A stretch of DNA of 64,000 bases from Powellomyces hirtus (GCA_025526995.1 JAHLKG010000035.1:1-64000); one strand, 5' to 3'; shown: positions 41,946 through 51,152, numbered from the stretch's first letter. Made by a program: numbers and translations. Notes: generated from the letters alone by a model not told the origin.

Positions 41946-42357
41946 GTTTCAGCCTGACGCGTGTGATTCTTCTGAAGAGAAGGTATTTCTGGTGGCACAG
42001 CACGCGTCGAGATGAGATTTAAATGATACATAAGAGCATCTTCACCGGTTGGCTGAAAAGCCAGGTTTTTGCATGTTGCCTTTTTGAGGTACGCATTTGA
42101 AGCGATTTTCAACACCACCGGGACCTCAGAATCCAGCTGAAACAAAGCGATTTGAGATTCTCATGCTCTAGGGACGGATAAACTTTTGAGACGCCAACAT
42201 TCATATGGGGATACACAAGAGTTTTGCAGGTGGTTTTGCCATCTGAATAGTTTTACGGTTACTTCTTCCCAAGGCGCTGGTAAATGTGTCCAATTGAAAG
42301 TTTATGAGATTGCACATTTTCTACATTTAGCGTAAATATCAGACAATCAGGCTACTT

Positions 42358-42702
42358 ATGGGACCCAGTATTTTCGTGACATATACACGTGTGTTCTGTG
42401 TCGTGTTCTGTATGGTACAGTGCAATTGCACTTTGCAGAAGTGCACTCTCATAAATGCATGTTTGGGTGCACTTACCGATGTCTTGGAGCGTTTAGGAAC
42501 CCAACGGTTGGAGCTGCGAGCTGAAGGTAAAATGCTACAGATTCAGCGTCCAATCAAATCATGGCTGATGGCAGCAGCTATTGGATCAACTTCAAGTATT
42601 TCAGCCTACCGCTGGAAATGCTCTAAAGACCAGAATCACAAATGGCGTAACTTTTGTGACTTTTCTGACCCAGAAAACACGTCACCAGAGGGTTGCAAAT
42701 AA
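42358..42702 (+). CDS. Hypothetical 114-residue open frame
   Basis: ATG to TAA, the longest uninterrupted frame in the non-transposon island. It is Cys-rich near the N-terminus (MVQCNCTLQKCTLINACLG), with no family motif I recognise. No neighbouring regulatory signal or splice partner was identified. It may be a chance open frame. Confidence 0.2.
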   Translation: MGPSIFVTYTRVFCVVFCMVQCNCTLQKCTLINACLGALTDVLERLGTQRLELRAEGKMLQIQRPIKSWLMAAAIGSTSSISAYRWKCSKDQNHKWRNFCDFSDPENTSPEGCK

Positions 42703-42754
42703 CTAATCCATTTTACGCATAAGATAATGGAAAAAAAAATGTTGATGTACATTG

Positions 42755-43010
42755 TGTTGTGCGTAGATCCGGTTGGGGTGTAGTGCAACAGAGGAAAGCT
42801 AGCTCGACACTCTCAATGACAATGGGATGATTGTATTGTTGTTAAGTGTAAATGATGGGTGAAAGAGATCTACACTACGAAGAAGAAAGGTGGCTGTGCA
42901 AGCTATCTAAGCATACGCGGTCAGATGAAGCACGATTGCGCAGCGGGGTCACGTGGAGTCTTGGAGCGCTGTCGATTTGACAGGTTTATCTCAAAAGTCC
43001 AATCTCAACA
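42755..43010 (-). repeat. 3' LTR of D
   Basis: 256 bp, TGTTGAG...CAACA on the minus strand. It also lies just upstream of the antisense RING gene, so it may supply that gene's promoter. Confidence 0.93.
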
Positions 43011-43027
43011 CTCCCCCGACTTTGGAG
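43011..43027 (-). other. Polypurine tract of D
   Basis: On the minus strand the tract containing GTCGGGGGAG abuts the 3' LTR. It proves that the RING gene lies within the element, on the pol side of the tract. Confidence 0.7.
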
Positions 43028-43034
43028 ACCAAAC

Positions 43035-43475
43035 ATGCCACAAAACGGTCGAGCTCCGAAGTGTCCCGTTTGTCTTTTTCGAGATGCCGAATTCTGTGGG
43101 GACTGCGGGCACCTGCTGTGCTTCCGGTGTTTGAAGTACATTTGGGTGACACCTGACGACGCCGCACGCAGATGTGTTATTTGCAGGTGATGAAGGAGCC
43201 CCGTTGTGCTGGTTTCAGGGTATTGATATCTCGCATTGCACAGAGAAGAATGGGTTAACCTCTTTGAAGGGGAAGTAACGAGAAGGCGGTGTGACAGGTG
43301 TTATGAAAGAAAAGACTGTCGGACACCGCACGCCTGTGGAGAGAGAAACCCCTGTTTTCTGTGTGAGAGCTGTTCACGGGGTCTGGTGCATCAAAGTGGA
43401 GAAATACGTTGCCTGAAATGCAACAAGTCGGACCGTCGATTGAGATGGTGGTTGCGGCGGGTGTATTTCAACTAG
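43035..43475 (+). CDS. Two-exon RING-finger protein, antisense inside Copia D
   Basis: Exon 1 (43035-43186) begins ATG with A at -3 and encodes a canonical C3HC4 RING: C10-x2-C13-x10-C24-x-H26-x2-C29-x2-C32-x14-C47-x2-C50. Unspliced, a TGA follows at once. A 57 bp GT-AG intron (43187-43243; GTGATG...TTGCACAG, possible branch TATTGAT) removes three in-frame stops and keeps the frame. Exon 2 (43244-43475) adds about 77 residues with a second Cys/His cluster (CDRC, HACGERNPCFLC, CLKC) and a basic tail ending in TAG. The predicted protein is about 128 residues. RING domains usually bind E2 enzymes in ubiquitin ligases; that function is inferred from the domain. It is transcribed opposite to gag-pol, starting 24 bp from the 3' LTR, so it may be a captured host gene. 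The RING pattern and in-frame intron make chance unlikely. Confidence 0.75.
43187..43243 (+). other. Predicted intron of the RING gene
   Basis: 57 bp (19 codons), donor AG/GTGATG, acceptor TTGCACAG, typical of short fungal introns. An earlier AG at 43217-43218 would lead to a stop, so the distal AG is chosen. Confidence 0.65.
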
Positions 43476-43493
43476 GCTTATAATGGGTGTATA

Positions 43494-45962
43494 TCAATGA
43501 GATTTGGCGTAATCTGATTTCGTTCGGAGTCCAGTTCGGTGTCGCAGATCATCAAGTAATGGGCGAGGTAGCGGTTTCGTCAGGGCATCAGCCAGCATGA
43601 GCTTGGACTCAATGTACTGTAGGTGAATGCGCTCGTTACCGACGAGGTCTCGCAGGAAGTGATAACGGACATCGATGTGTTTGGTTCGTTGGTGATGCGT
43701 TGGATTGGCAGCAAGCTTGATAGCGGCCTGATTGTCCTCATAGATGAGAACTGCTGTCTGCTCCGTTGCTGACAGTTCGGATAGGAGACCCTGGATCCAG
43801 AGTGCTTCCTTTGCACATTCCGCAAGTGCAATGTATTCTGCTTCTGCTGTGGATAGCGCCGTTGATTTTTGACGTTGAGACTTCCATGAAATGGCAGCTC
43901 CGTTGAGCATGAATACATAGCCGGAGGTTGAGCGACGCGTGTCCGTACAGCGTGCATAGTCGGCATCCGAATATCCGACAATATCTCCCCCATCTTTGAA
44001 GACAAGAGAGAGATCACTGGTTGTGTTTGCGTACGCGCAAACTTTCTTTGCGGCCGTCATGTGTGCGGCCGTCGGTGCTGCCAGAAACTGAGACAAGCGA
44101 GAGACTGAGTAGGCCAGGTCAGGGGGAGTCCCTAACATCAGCTACATTGGTGTTCCAATGATCGACTGATATTCCTTGATTCCTGATGCGTCGAGGGCGT
44201 CGGCTCCATTGTGCGTGTTTAGATGTAAGGTCGGGTCCATCGGAATGTGATGCGGCCGCATGCCGTTAAGGTTAAACTTCTCGATCATGTCTTTGATGTA
44301 CTTCTGTTGGCCGATGGTAATGCATCGCTTTGACCGGTCGCGCGTAATCTGAAGACCGAGAAGGAAAGAGATCTCCCCCATGTCCTCCATCTTGAAGCGT
44401 TCGGCAAGCGCGGATTTGAGAGCAAGCAGGTCATCAAGGTTTGATGCGAAAATCGTGAGATCATCCATGTAGACGGCAACAATCAGGATCTTTGTGTTGT
44501 CAGTCCGCTTAATGTAGAGCGCGGTGTCGAGTTCTGATACTGAGAACCCAAGCTGTTGAAGAAAAGAGTCGAGAACCTTGTTCCATAGGTGCTGCGATTG
44601 TTTAAGGCCGTAAAGGGAACGGCGTAGTTTGACAACGTCGTCAGTGACGCCGGCTGGGAGCCGCATCCAGATTTCTACGTCGAGATCTCCGTTGAGAAAT
44701 GCGGTGATGACATCCATCTGATGGACGTGAAGGTCGAGCTTAGCGGCAAGCGCGAGTAGCGCCCGCAAGGTGTTAAACTTGACGACGGGCGCATATGTTT
44801 CGTTGAAGTCAATGCCTTCACGCTGCGTGAAGCCTCGGGCAACGAGGCGGGCTTTGAACTTCTTGATGGAACCATCGGCGTTGCGTTTGACTTTGAAGAC
44901 CCATTTAGAATCAACAAGGTGAGTGCCAGACGGTGTTTGCGTGGTGTCCGTGTCCCACGTCTTGTTAGTGCGGTGAGATGAGAGTTCAGCGTCGATCGCT
45001 TGTTTCCACTCTTTCGCGTACGGCGAGTTGATTGCCGCCTGGTAAGTGGCGGGCTCGTCAATGTCAGTGCTGCATGCGGCATGCAGCTCGGCGATTACGG
45101 GTGTGCCGTCATCTTCGATTCCGGTGAATTGCGTCAGGGCCTCTGAATCCTTGACGTTGTCGAGGGGTTCCCATGTTGGTTCGTCGTAGCCAAGCCACTT
45201 GACCAGGAATTCCTCTCCCCCTTCGCCGTTGCGAGAGAGTAAGATGCGCTCAACCACATATTCAGGAGTGGTGTCGCTCTGAGCGACAGGGCTGATGTAA
45301 TCAGCCTCGTTAATTGTGACGTCTCGTGCGTCGATGATCGAATCCGTCGATGCATCATAAAGGCGATAGTTGCCTTGTTTAGTGGGGTGATAACCCACTA
45401 GTCGGAACAGTCCGACAGCGCGAGCTCCGAGCTTGCGGTGTGTTCGACGGCGCACAGGTTGATGCATATAGGCCATGCTCCAGATGGTGCGGAGGTTCGA
45501 TACATCGGCAGGGGTCCCAAACCAACGTTGGTATGGGGTCTCTCCGTTGAGAGACGTTGATGGCGTCCGTTGACGCAGGTAGGTGACGGCCATGGTGAGT
45601 TCTCCCCAAAGTTTGAAAGGAGCGCGGCTGTCATGAAGAATCGCTTGGACCTGGTCCATGAGCGTACGGTTGAACCGTTCAGCAATGCCATTTTGCTGAG
45701 AGGAGTACGGGTGAGTAGGGTTTAACGTGATCCCATCGGCGAGCAGCTCAGCCTGTAGGGGATAGTATTCACCGCCGTTATCGCAGCGCAGCTTCTTGAT
45801 TTTGGAGTCGAGATGGCGTTCAGCGTACGCGCGATAGTTTTGCCAATAATCGTTGGTTTGATCTTTGGTCTTGAGGAGGTAGATGACGGAATACCGTGTG
45901 TATTCGTCGATGAACGTGAGGATGTAGCGGGCGCCAGAGAGGGAGAGAAGATTGGCGTCCAT
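43494..45962 (-). pseudogene. Copia D integrase, chromodomain, RT and RNase H
   Basis: Single frame from the pre-integrase Cys motif (upstream to about 46180) through the integrase core (HSDILDMD; LRCDNGGEYYPL; NGIAERFNRT), C-terminal block (YRLYDASTDSIIDARDVTI), chromodomain (45150-45266), RT (WVFKVKRNADGS; VYMDDLTIFAS, an intact YMDD) and RNase H (GYSDADYARC, STAEAEYIAL, TKHIDVRYHF) to the stop at 43494. One in-frame TAG at 44139-44141 (normally Tyr in SLMYLM) splits RT from RNase H. Catalytic residues otherwise look intact. Gag-protease is in a different frame (-1). Confidence 0.88.
45150..45266 (-). other. Chromodomain segment of D
   Basis: Encodes YVVERI, FLVKWLGY and TWEPLDNV, with Tyr, Trp and Tyr at the cage positions. 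It sits between integrase and RT (TYQAAINS) exactly as in family A, but the sequence is clearly different, so it is not a recent transfer from A. Confidence 0.85.
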
Positions 45963-46114
45963 GTCAAGAATGTCCGAGTGTATGCGATCAAGTGGTTTGG
46001 TTGCAGGTCGAGAGTTTTGCCCATTGAAGGGCAGCCGAGTGGATTTACCGAGGGAGCAGCCGGAGCACAGCGCGTGTTCCGGTTCGACGTTGTTTGGCAG
46101 ATCGAGAGAATAGA

Positions 46115-47788
46115 TCAGATTCGCAGCTTGAAGCGCTCGTTGTCCAATGTGCCCAAAGCATCGATGCCATAGTTTATAGACATTGCGGTCCTTTGTTTTG
46201 CAGCTTCGTTTGCAAAAACAGCGGCGGTGGTTTCAACATAACCATCAATAAATGGCAGGTTTCCGTTGTGGCGGAGCGGTAGGATAACGCGGCCGTTCTT
46301 TAAGATGGAGGAACCATTAGTTGAGAACGTGATTTCGTAACCGTCCCGGTTCAGTGGCGATGTGGAAACCAAGTTGCGGCTTGCTTCAGGTATGTAGAGC
46401 ACGTCGACGCAGACAATGGCTTCATCCGTGTCGTTATTGCTGATGGTGAGTGTGCCTGCATCGTGAGCGGTACGGTTTTCGCCGTTTGCGACGCTGATTT
46501 TGACTGCCGGGATGGGTCGCAGGTCAGTAAGGAGAATAGTGTCCTTGATAATGTGGTGCGTTGCGCAAGAATCAAGGGCGATTGAATGCGAGGACCTGTG
46601 GTTAGTTGCCAAAACGAGGTTTGCTTTGGCAGCAGGTTCTTGCTGATGTTGTTTAAGGAGCTCGCGCGCGTCCTTCATTTTCGGGCAGTCCTTCATCCAA
46701 TGACCGGTTTGTTCGCAGAGGAGGCACGGAGATCCTGGAACTGAGCGGCGGCATTGTTTTTTCCACGATTTTTGGGGCGCGTGTTCATTGGTGTTGGCGT
46801 CCGAATTGCCATGCATCACATGGGCTTCAACGTGAGACTCGGTTTTGGGCACACGAGCGCCCCGTTCTGAGGTAAGCTGTTCCTGTCGGATTGCGGCTTC
46901 CTGCATGGCGTCCAGATCCAAGAGATCCTTTGAGATGATGGCTGAGTAGATAGGGCGCTTGAGTCCCTTGAGATAGCGATGCTCGATTTCTCCTTTGTTC
47001 ATGTCGGGAATCTGCATGACGAGTTTGTTGAACGCATTGTTGTATGCAATGACCGACGTGGTCTGCGAAAGATCATCCAGTTTATCACGGATCATCGAGC
47101 TGAACGCTGGTGGTGCGAATCTCAGGCGTAGCGTTGTTTTGAGGTGGTTCCATGTTCGAGGGGCGGTCCCCTGGCTTTCCTGGGTCCTCCACCAGATGTG
47201 AGCGGTAGATGTGAGTTTGCTTACCGCCATTTTTGCTTCGTGAAGTGGCGGAAGGTATGCAACCTCGAAAAAATTGTCCAGTTTTGCAATGAATTCGAGA
47301 AGTAATTGCGGACTACTCATATCACCATCGAAGTTGGGAACTTGTTTAAGGAGCTCCTTTGCGACGGAATTCATTGAGGACGACATGGGAGAAGAATTCT
47401 CTAATGAGCGAGAGTGTGGGCGGTCCTCCGGGAAAACATGAGGGTTTGCAGCGGCGGCCGTCTGCATTTGCATTTGTGCAAAGGTAGAAATCATCTTTTC
47501 CATCATCTCTCGTTGGGATTCAGCCGCAAGGTGCTGAGACTCCCTTTGTGACTCGGCGGCAAGTTGCTGCGATTCCAGCAGCATGCGTTCCTGCATTTCG
47601 GCGATAATGCGTTGGGATTCCAACAGCGCCTTCTCCAAATACTCCTTGGTGACGCTCTCGTCGTCAGGTCGAGCGGCTCGACTCTTGTCGTCCTCACTGT
47701 GAGGACCCTCATCTGCAGAATCCTGCGTCGGCGCAGGGGCGGTGTTTGTTCCGGACCAGGTCCGAATGGGGCTACGGGACAATGGCAT
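46115..47788 (-). CDS. Copia D Gag-protease
   Basis: 557-codon frame. It starts 67 bp after the PBS. N-terminal acidic region, then a Gln/Glu-rich repeat region (ESQR/AESQ, likely coiled coil, residues ~65-105), then a capsid region of Retrotrans_gag type (LTSTAHIWWRTQ, W.HLKTTLRLRF, LDDLSQT..VIAYNNAFNKLVMQIPD, YLKGL) at about 150-290. Zinc knuckle C-x2-C-x4-H-x4-C is at about 350-363. The protease motif reads DSCATHH where DSGATHH is usual (~46555-46580), a change at the Gly next to the catalytic Asp. The frame runs on past protease and ends at 46115; pre-integrase continues in the -1 frame from about 46195, either a programmed shift or a 1 bp indel. Confidence 0.82.
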   Translation of the reverse strand: MPLSRSPIRTWSGTNTAPAPTQDSADEGPHSEDDKSRAARPDDESVTKEYLEKALLESQRIIAEMQERMLLESQQLAAESQRESQHLAAESQREMMEKMISTFAQMQMQTAAAANPHVFPEDRPHSRSLENSSPMSSSMNSVAKELLKQVPNFDGDMSSPQLLLEFIAKLDNFFEVAYLPPLHEAKMAVSKLTSTAHIWWRTQESQGTAPRTWNHLKTTLRLRFAPPAFSSMIRDKLDDLSQTTSVIAYNNAFNKLVMQIPDMNKGEIEHRYLKGLKRPIYSAIISKDLLDLDAMQEAAIRQEQLTSERGARVPKTESHVEAHVMHGNSDANTNEHAPQKSWKKQCRRSVPGSPCLLCEQTGHWMKDCPKMKDARELLKQHQQEPAAKANLVLATNHRSSHSIALDSCATHHIIKDTILLTDLRPIPAVKISVANGENRTAHDAGTLTISNNDTDEAIVCVDVLYIPEASRNLVSTSPLNRDGYEITFSTNGSSILKNGRVILPLRHNGNLPFIDGYVETTAAVFANEAAKQRTAMSINYGIDALGTLDNERFKLRI

Positions 47789-47855
47789 GATTGAGTATTG
47801 AACAACGTGAAGAAGGATGCAGGATGCTTGTCGTTTTAAGCGTTAAGCGGGCTAA

Positions 47856-47869
47856 CAGGGCTCATAACC
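47856..47869 (-). other. Primer-binding site of D
   Basis: GGTTATGAGCCCTG on the minus strand immediately after the 5' LTR; the same half-tRNA site as in A and B. Confidence 0.8.
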
Positions 47870-48126
47870 TGTTGTGCGTAGGTCCGGTTAAGGTGTAGTG
47901 CAACAGAGGAAAGCTAGCTCGACACTCTCAATGACAATGGGATGATTGTGTTGTTGTTAAGTGTAAACGATGGGTGAAAGAGACCTTCACTACAAAGAAG
48001 AAAGGTGGCTGTGCAAGCTATCTAAGCATATGCGGTCAGATGAAGCACCATTGCGCAGCGGGGGTCACGTGGAGTCTTGGAGCGCTGTCGATTTGACAGG
48101 TTTATCTCAAAAGTCCAATCTCAACA
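47870..48126 (-). repeat. 5' LTR of D
   Basis: 257 bp, with about a dozen differences from the 3' LTR. Confidence 0.93.
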
Positions 48127-48433
48127 ACTTGGACACAATTTGGATGATTCTTGGCTGATCCTAGAGCCGGAAAATATTGCTGATATCTGCCAGAGGAGTT
48201 TCTCTCTGCCCAATTCCCGTGAAGTGATATGGTCAGTGGATCACTTCATTTATTTGCATTGGACCCCAATTGGACGTGATTTGGATGATCCTTGGCTGAT
48301 TCTAGCATAGGGTTTTGAGCCATTTTGGAGCACTTTTGGATCTGCAGGTGTGCCGTTTGAGCCTGATTTGTGGACTTTTAGGGCTCTGCTGAGACATATT
48401 GCGAATGGCTGTAAAACCGAGCCCCTGAGCTGG
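48127..48433. repeat. Unidentified repeat, inverted copy at 49337
   Basis: The part 48165-48275 matches the reverse complement of 49337-49450 (shared CCCAATTCCCGTG, TTATTTGCATT). Within it TTGGATGATTCTTGGCTGAT and a close variant are repeated 137 bp apart. No coding sequence is seen. D and the solo D LTR each abut a copy of this repeat. Confidence 0.6.
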
Positions 48434-48790
48434 TTTCAGCCAGTTTTGGAGTGTTGTGGGAGAGTTCAAGTTGGAGGGTAAAACAGGGATCCTGAGGCAA
48501 TTCCAAGGGGTTTTGGAACGTTCTGTGAAGTTTCAAGTTGAAGCATAAAACAGGGTTTCTGAGACGGTTTCAAGGGGTTTTGGAGCGTTCTGGGAGGTTT
48601 CAAGTTGGAGGGTAAAACAGGGGTCCTGAGACTGTTTCAAGGGGTTTTGGAGCATTCTGAGTTGGAGGGTAAAACAGGAATTCTGAGGCGGTTTCAAGAG
48701 GTTTTGGAGTGTTCTCGGAGGTTTCAAGTTGGAGTGTACAACAGGGGTTTTGAGACGGTTTCAAAGGATTTTGGAACCTGTTTCAGAAAC
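48434..48790. repeat. ~66 bp minisatellite, five to six units
   Basis: Tandem units of about 66 bp containing GGTTTTGGAGCGTTCTG, CAAGTTGGAGGGTAAAACAG and CTGAGACGGTTTCAAGG, one of them shortened by roughly 10-15 bp. It is noncoding on both strands as far as I can tell. Confidence 0.8.
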
Positions 48791-49080
48791 CCCTTTTTTG
48801 TCCTAAAGTGCTCTACTCTGTAGTCACACACAACACAGACATGTTCCATAATATGCCCAGAATTCAACAGTATGAATTTTGTGAATTCCAAGTGCAAAAC
48901 CAGTGACATACCAGTCAGATGGTGTCTAGTACATGGAGGGGCAATTCACACTGGGCCAAAGCAAAATAGGTGGGCGTCAATTTTCACCTTTCTCTTGAAT
49001 TAGCAATGGAAAGAGCTTCTTTCGTTTCGATGGACACCTTTTTCTTTTGCTCATAGCTTGACAAACATTTGTTTTCAATG
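48791..49080. other. Unassigned sequence
   Basis: No gene, repeat or RNA recognised in this 290 bp stretch. Confidence 0.4.
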
Positions 49081-49336
49081 TGTTGAGATTGGACTTTTGA
49101 GATAAACCTGTCAAATCAGCAGCGCTCCAAGACTCCACGTGACCCCGCTGCACAATGGTGCTTCATCTGACCGCGTATGCTTAGATAGCTTGCACAGCCA
49201 CCTTTCTTCTTTGTAGTGTAGATCTCTTTCCCCCATCATTTACACTTAACAACAATACAATCATCCCATTGTCATTGAGAGTGTCGAGCTAGCTTTCCTC
49301 TGTTGCACTACACCTTAACCGGACCTATGCACAACA
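49081..49336 (+). repeat. Solo LTR of family D
   Basis: 256 bp, TGTTGAG...CACAACA, in the opposite orientation to element D. Flanks CAATG and CAATT match at four of five bases, consistent with an old target duplication and loss of the body by LTR-LTR recombination. Confidence 0.88.
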
Positions 49337-49611
49337 CAATTTGGTTCGAATGCAAATAAATGCAAAGGTCGGGAATCCTGACCACTGCACGGGAATTGGG
49401 CAGAGAGAAACTTCTGTGGCAGATATCCGCAACATTTTCCGGCTCTTATGAGGCCCCGGTGACCCCCACAATAGGCACACCTGGGCACCCCAGGGTCAAG
49501 ACCCTGCAAGGGCCAGCGAAACAAAGTCCCGACCCTGCAAGTGACAGGATGCCGACCCTGTTTCTAGCGAGGCCCCGGGTTCAAACCTCGAAGATGGCAG
49601 TTGATTTTTCT
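49337..49611. repeat. Inverted copy of the 48165 repeat, then unassigned sequence
   Basis: 49337-49450 is the inverted counterpart of 48165-48275. 49490-49560 holds three short direct repeats of the GACCCTGCAAG type. A GGGTTCAAACCTC box at 49578-49590 resembles a tRNA B box, but I see no A box or cloverleaf. Confidence 0.5.
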
Positions 49612-50510
49612 TTACAAAGAACCTTTCTTTGCGTGAAGCCTTTTAGTCAACGGAATTTCAACATGAGAAAAGATGCGCCGCTGTATAGGTCGCACAGCTT
49701 GAATGTTCTGTACAGTAGACCGCAATCTTGCAGGCAACATGATTGCAGGACGATCAAAGGCTGTTTGCAGCTTGGCAACATCACGGGCAACAGAGTGTTG
49801 ATCTCGGGAAGGTTTCACCACTTTAGTGGGACGAGAGGTGTCTACAGCTGTTGCTGAGTGCATGTCTCCAACTTTCTGTAACTCATAGTAGGCATATCTT
49901 CTTGTTGGAAGATCATTGACAATAAGCTTGTAACCGTCCTTGTTCACAATATGATGGTCGGTAGTGCTAAATTGGGGGTCATAACCTTTGGCGAAGGTGT
50001 CTCTGTTGAGAAGCACACGTACACGGTCTCCCACATCAAACTGCTGCAGGGCAGCCCCTGCCTCAATATTGTCCAGAGTATAGTCACCGTTTCTTACATG
50101 TTCAGATGCTTTGCCTAGGACAGAGTGGACTGTGCTGTTGTAGTTGGCCACAAGATCAGGAAGAACATTGATGAAGGTTTTTGTATGTCGTGCAGTCATG
50201 TACCTGGCTATGAGAGACTTGAGAGTGCGGTTGAAGCGCTCAACAATTCCCATCTTATTGTGATCTCCTACATCAGCAAAGAACTGTCTCACATTGTATT
50301 CCTTGATTAAAGCTCTCATTTCACTGTTGTTGAACTCACTGCTCAGGTTGCAGGTTAGATTATCGCACGTCTTTGCCTGAAACAGAGTCCTAAAGCATAA
50401 GGCAATTGTATGCTTGGCTTTTTTCTTCAACGGAAACACATGTGCATACCGTGAATAGACGTCTACAACACAGAGAAGATATTTGACGCCCCGATTGGTT
50501 TTGGCATACC
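49612..50510 (-). pseudogene. Polinton/Maverick-like integrase relic
   Basis: Minus-strand open frame of about 300 residues in an rve-type integrase: VKYLLCVVDVYSRYAHVFPLKKK (first Asp), EFNNSEMRALIKEYNV, GIVERFNRTLKSLIARYM (Glu), VLPDLVANYNSTVHS, then a C-terminal GDRVRVLLNRDTFAKGYDPQFS and YYELQKV. The segment after Glu and the ELQKV ending resemble integrases of Polinton/Maverick elements more than those of LTR retrotransposons; this is from memory of the families. The second Asp region reads CNLSSEF where TDxGxEF is usual, so the catalytic Asp is Asn. It is truncated at 50510 by an inverted A LTR; no other Polinton gene is in the window. Confidence 0.6.
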
Positions 50511-50676
50511 TAATGGAGATATCAGCGTTTCCACTACTTTATCGGAAATGCAGAGGATTGGCAAATTCGATGCAGCCTCCAGTATACTTTGTAAGGGGGT
50601 TACAGAGCTCTTCTGTGATGCAGATGATGGTGTATTGTTGTCAGATGCACGGAGATGTAATGTATGGGAAAGTGTG
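50511..50676 (-). repeat. Inverted 3' part of an A-family LTR
   Basis: Reverse complement of the last ~165 bp of the A LTR (begins TAATGGA on the plus strand). It stands head to head with the A3 5' LTR and cuts the integrase relic. Confidence 0.85.
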
Positions 50677-50856
50677 ATTATTGTAATGTTGAGCCTTGCG
50701 TACTCAACGTTAGTCCTTACATTAGATCCTAACTTGGAATCTCCGGCTAGAACGCGGGTGTATGGGAAAGTGTGATTATTGTAATGTTGAGCCTTGCGTA
50801 CTCAACGTTAGTCCTTACATTAGATCCTAACTTGGAATCTCCGGCTAGAACACGGG
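50661..50856. repeat. 98 bp tandem duplication across an LTR junction
   Basis: Two 98 bp units (50661-50758 and 50759-50856) differing by about one base. Each contains the end of the inverted LTR piece and the first ~80 bp of the A3 LTR. The duplication therefore happened after the two LTR pieces were joined. Confidence 0.85.
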
Positions 50857-51152
50857 ACCGTGATACCGGTAACGCTAAGAGCTGAATTGGATCACGTGTG
50901 ATCACGTGATTGAAGCAAAGAGTAGATTAGAACGCTCGAAGCAAAACATTACAGATAAGACTTGAGACAAAAAAATACATTCACATACATTACATCTCCA
51001 TGCATCTGACAACGATACACCGTCATCTGCATCATAGAAGAGCTCTGTAAACCCCCCCCCCCCCCCCTTACGAAGTTTACTGGAGGCTACCTCAAATTTG
51101 GCCAATCCTTTGCAATTCCGATAAAGTACTGGAAGTGCCGATATCTCCAATA
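50777..51152 (+). repeat. 5' LTR of A3
   Basis: 376 bp, starts TATTGTA and ends TCCAATA. It contains a run of about 16 C at 51053-51068 that may be variable or an assembly artefact. Confidence 0.88.

Larger units (their letters stand above)
42755..48126 (-). mobile_element. Copia element D with chromodomain and antisense RING gene
   Basis: 5372 bp LTR retrotransposon on the minus strand, LTRs at 42755-43010 and 47870-48126 (256 and 257 bp, roughly 4-5% different). PBS, gag, protease, integrase, chromodomain, RT, RNase H and a polypurine tract are all present. Between RNase H and the polypurine tract lies about 480 bp that encodes a RING protein on the opposite strand. Flanking pentamers (CATTG and ACTTG) are not a clean duplication. 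A solo LTR of the same family is at 49081-49336. Confidence 0.92.

Noticed and set aside
41624..42145. 173-codon Pro/His-rich minus-strand frame
   Set aside because: Its length comes from the minisatellite and a tandem duplication; a different frame leads into the spliced exon.
42859..43156. Plus-strand frames overlapping the D LTR and the RING exon
   Set aside because: They lie in other frames of the LTR and lack the Cys/His pattern; the RING frame starts at 43035.
42750..48131. CATTG/ACTTG as a target-site duplication of D
   Set aside because: Only three of five bases match; not acceptable as a duplication without more evidence.
48434..48790. CRISPR-like array
   Set aside because: Units are contiguous ~66 bp tandem repeats with no spacers of constant length; it is a eukaryotic minisatellite.
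49520..49600. tRNA gene or tRNA-derived SINE suggested by GGGTTCAAACCTC
   Set aside because: No A box at the right distance and no cloverleaf; only the B-box-like string is present.
51053..51068. Poly-C run in the A3 LTR as a regulatory element
   Set aside because: The other LTRs have three to five C here; slippage or an assembly artefact is more likely.
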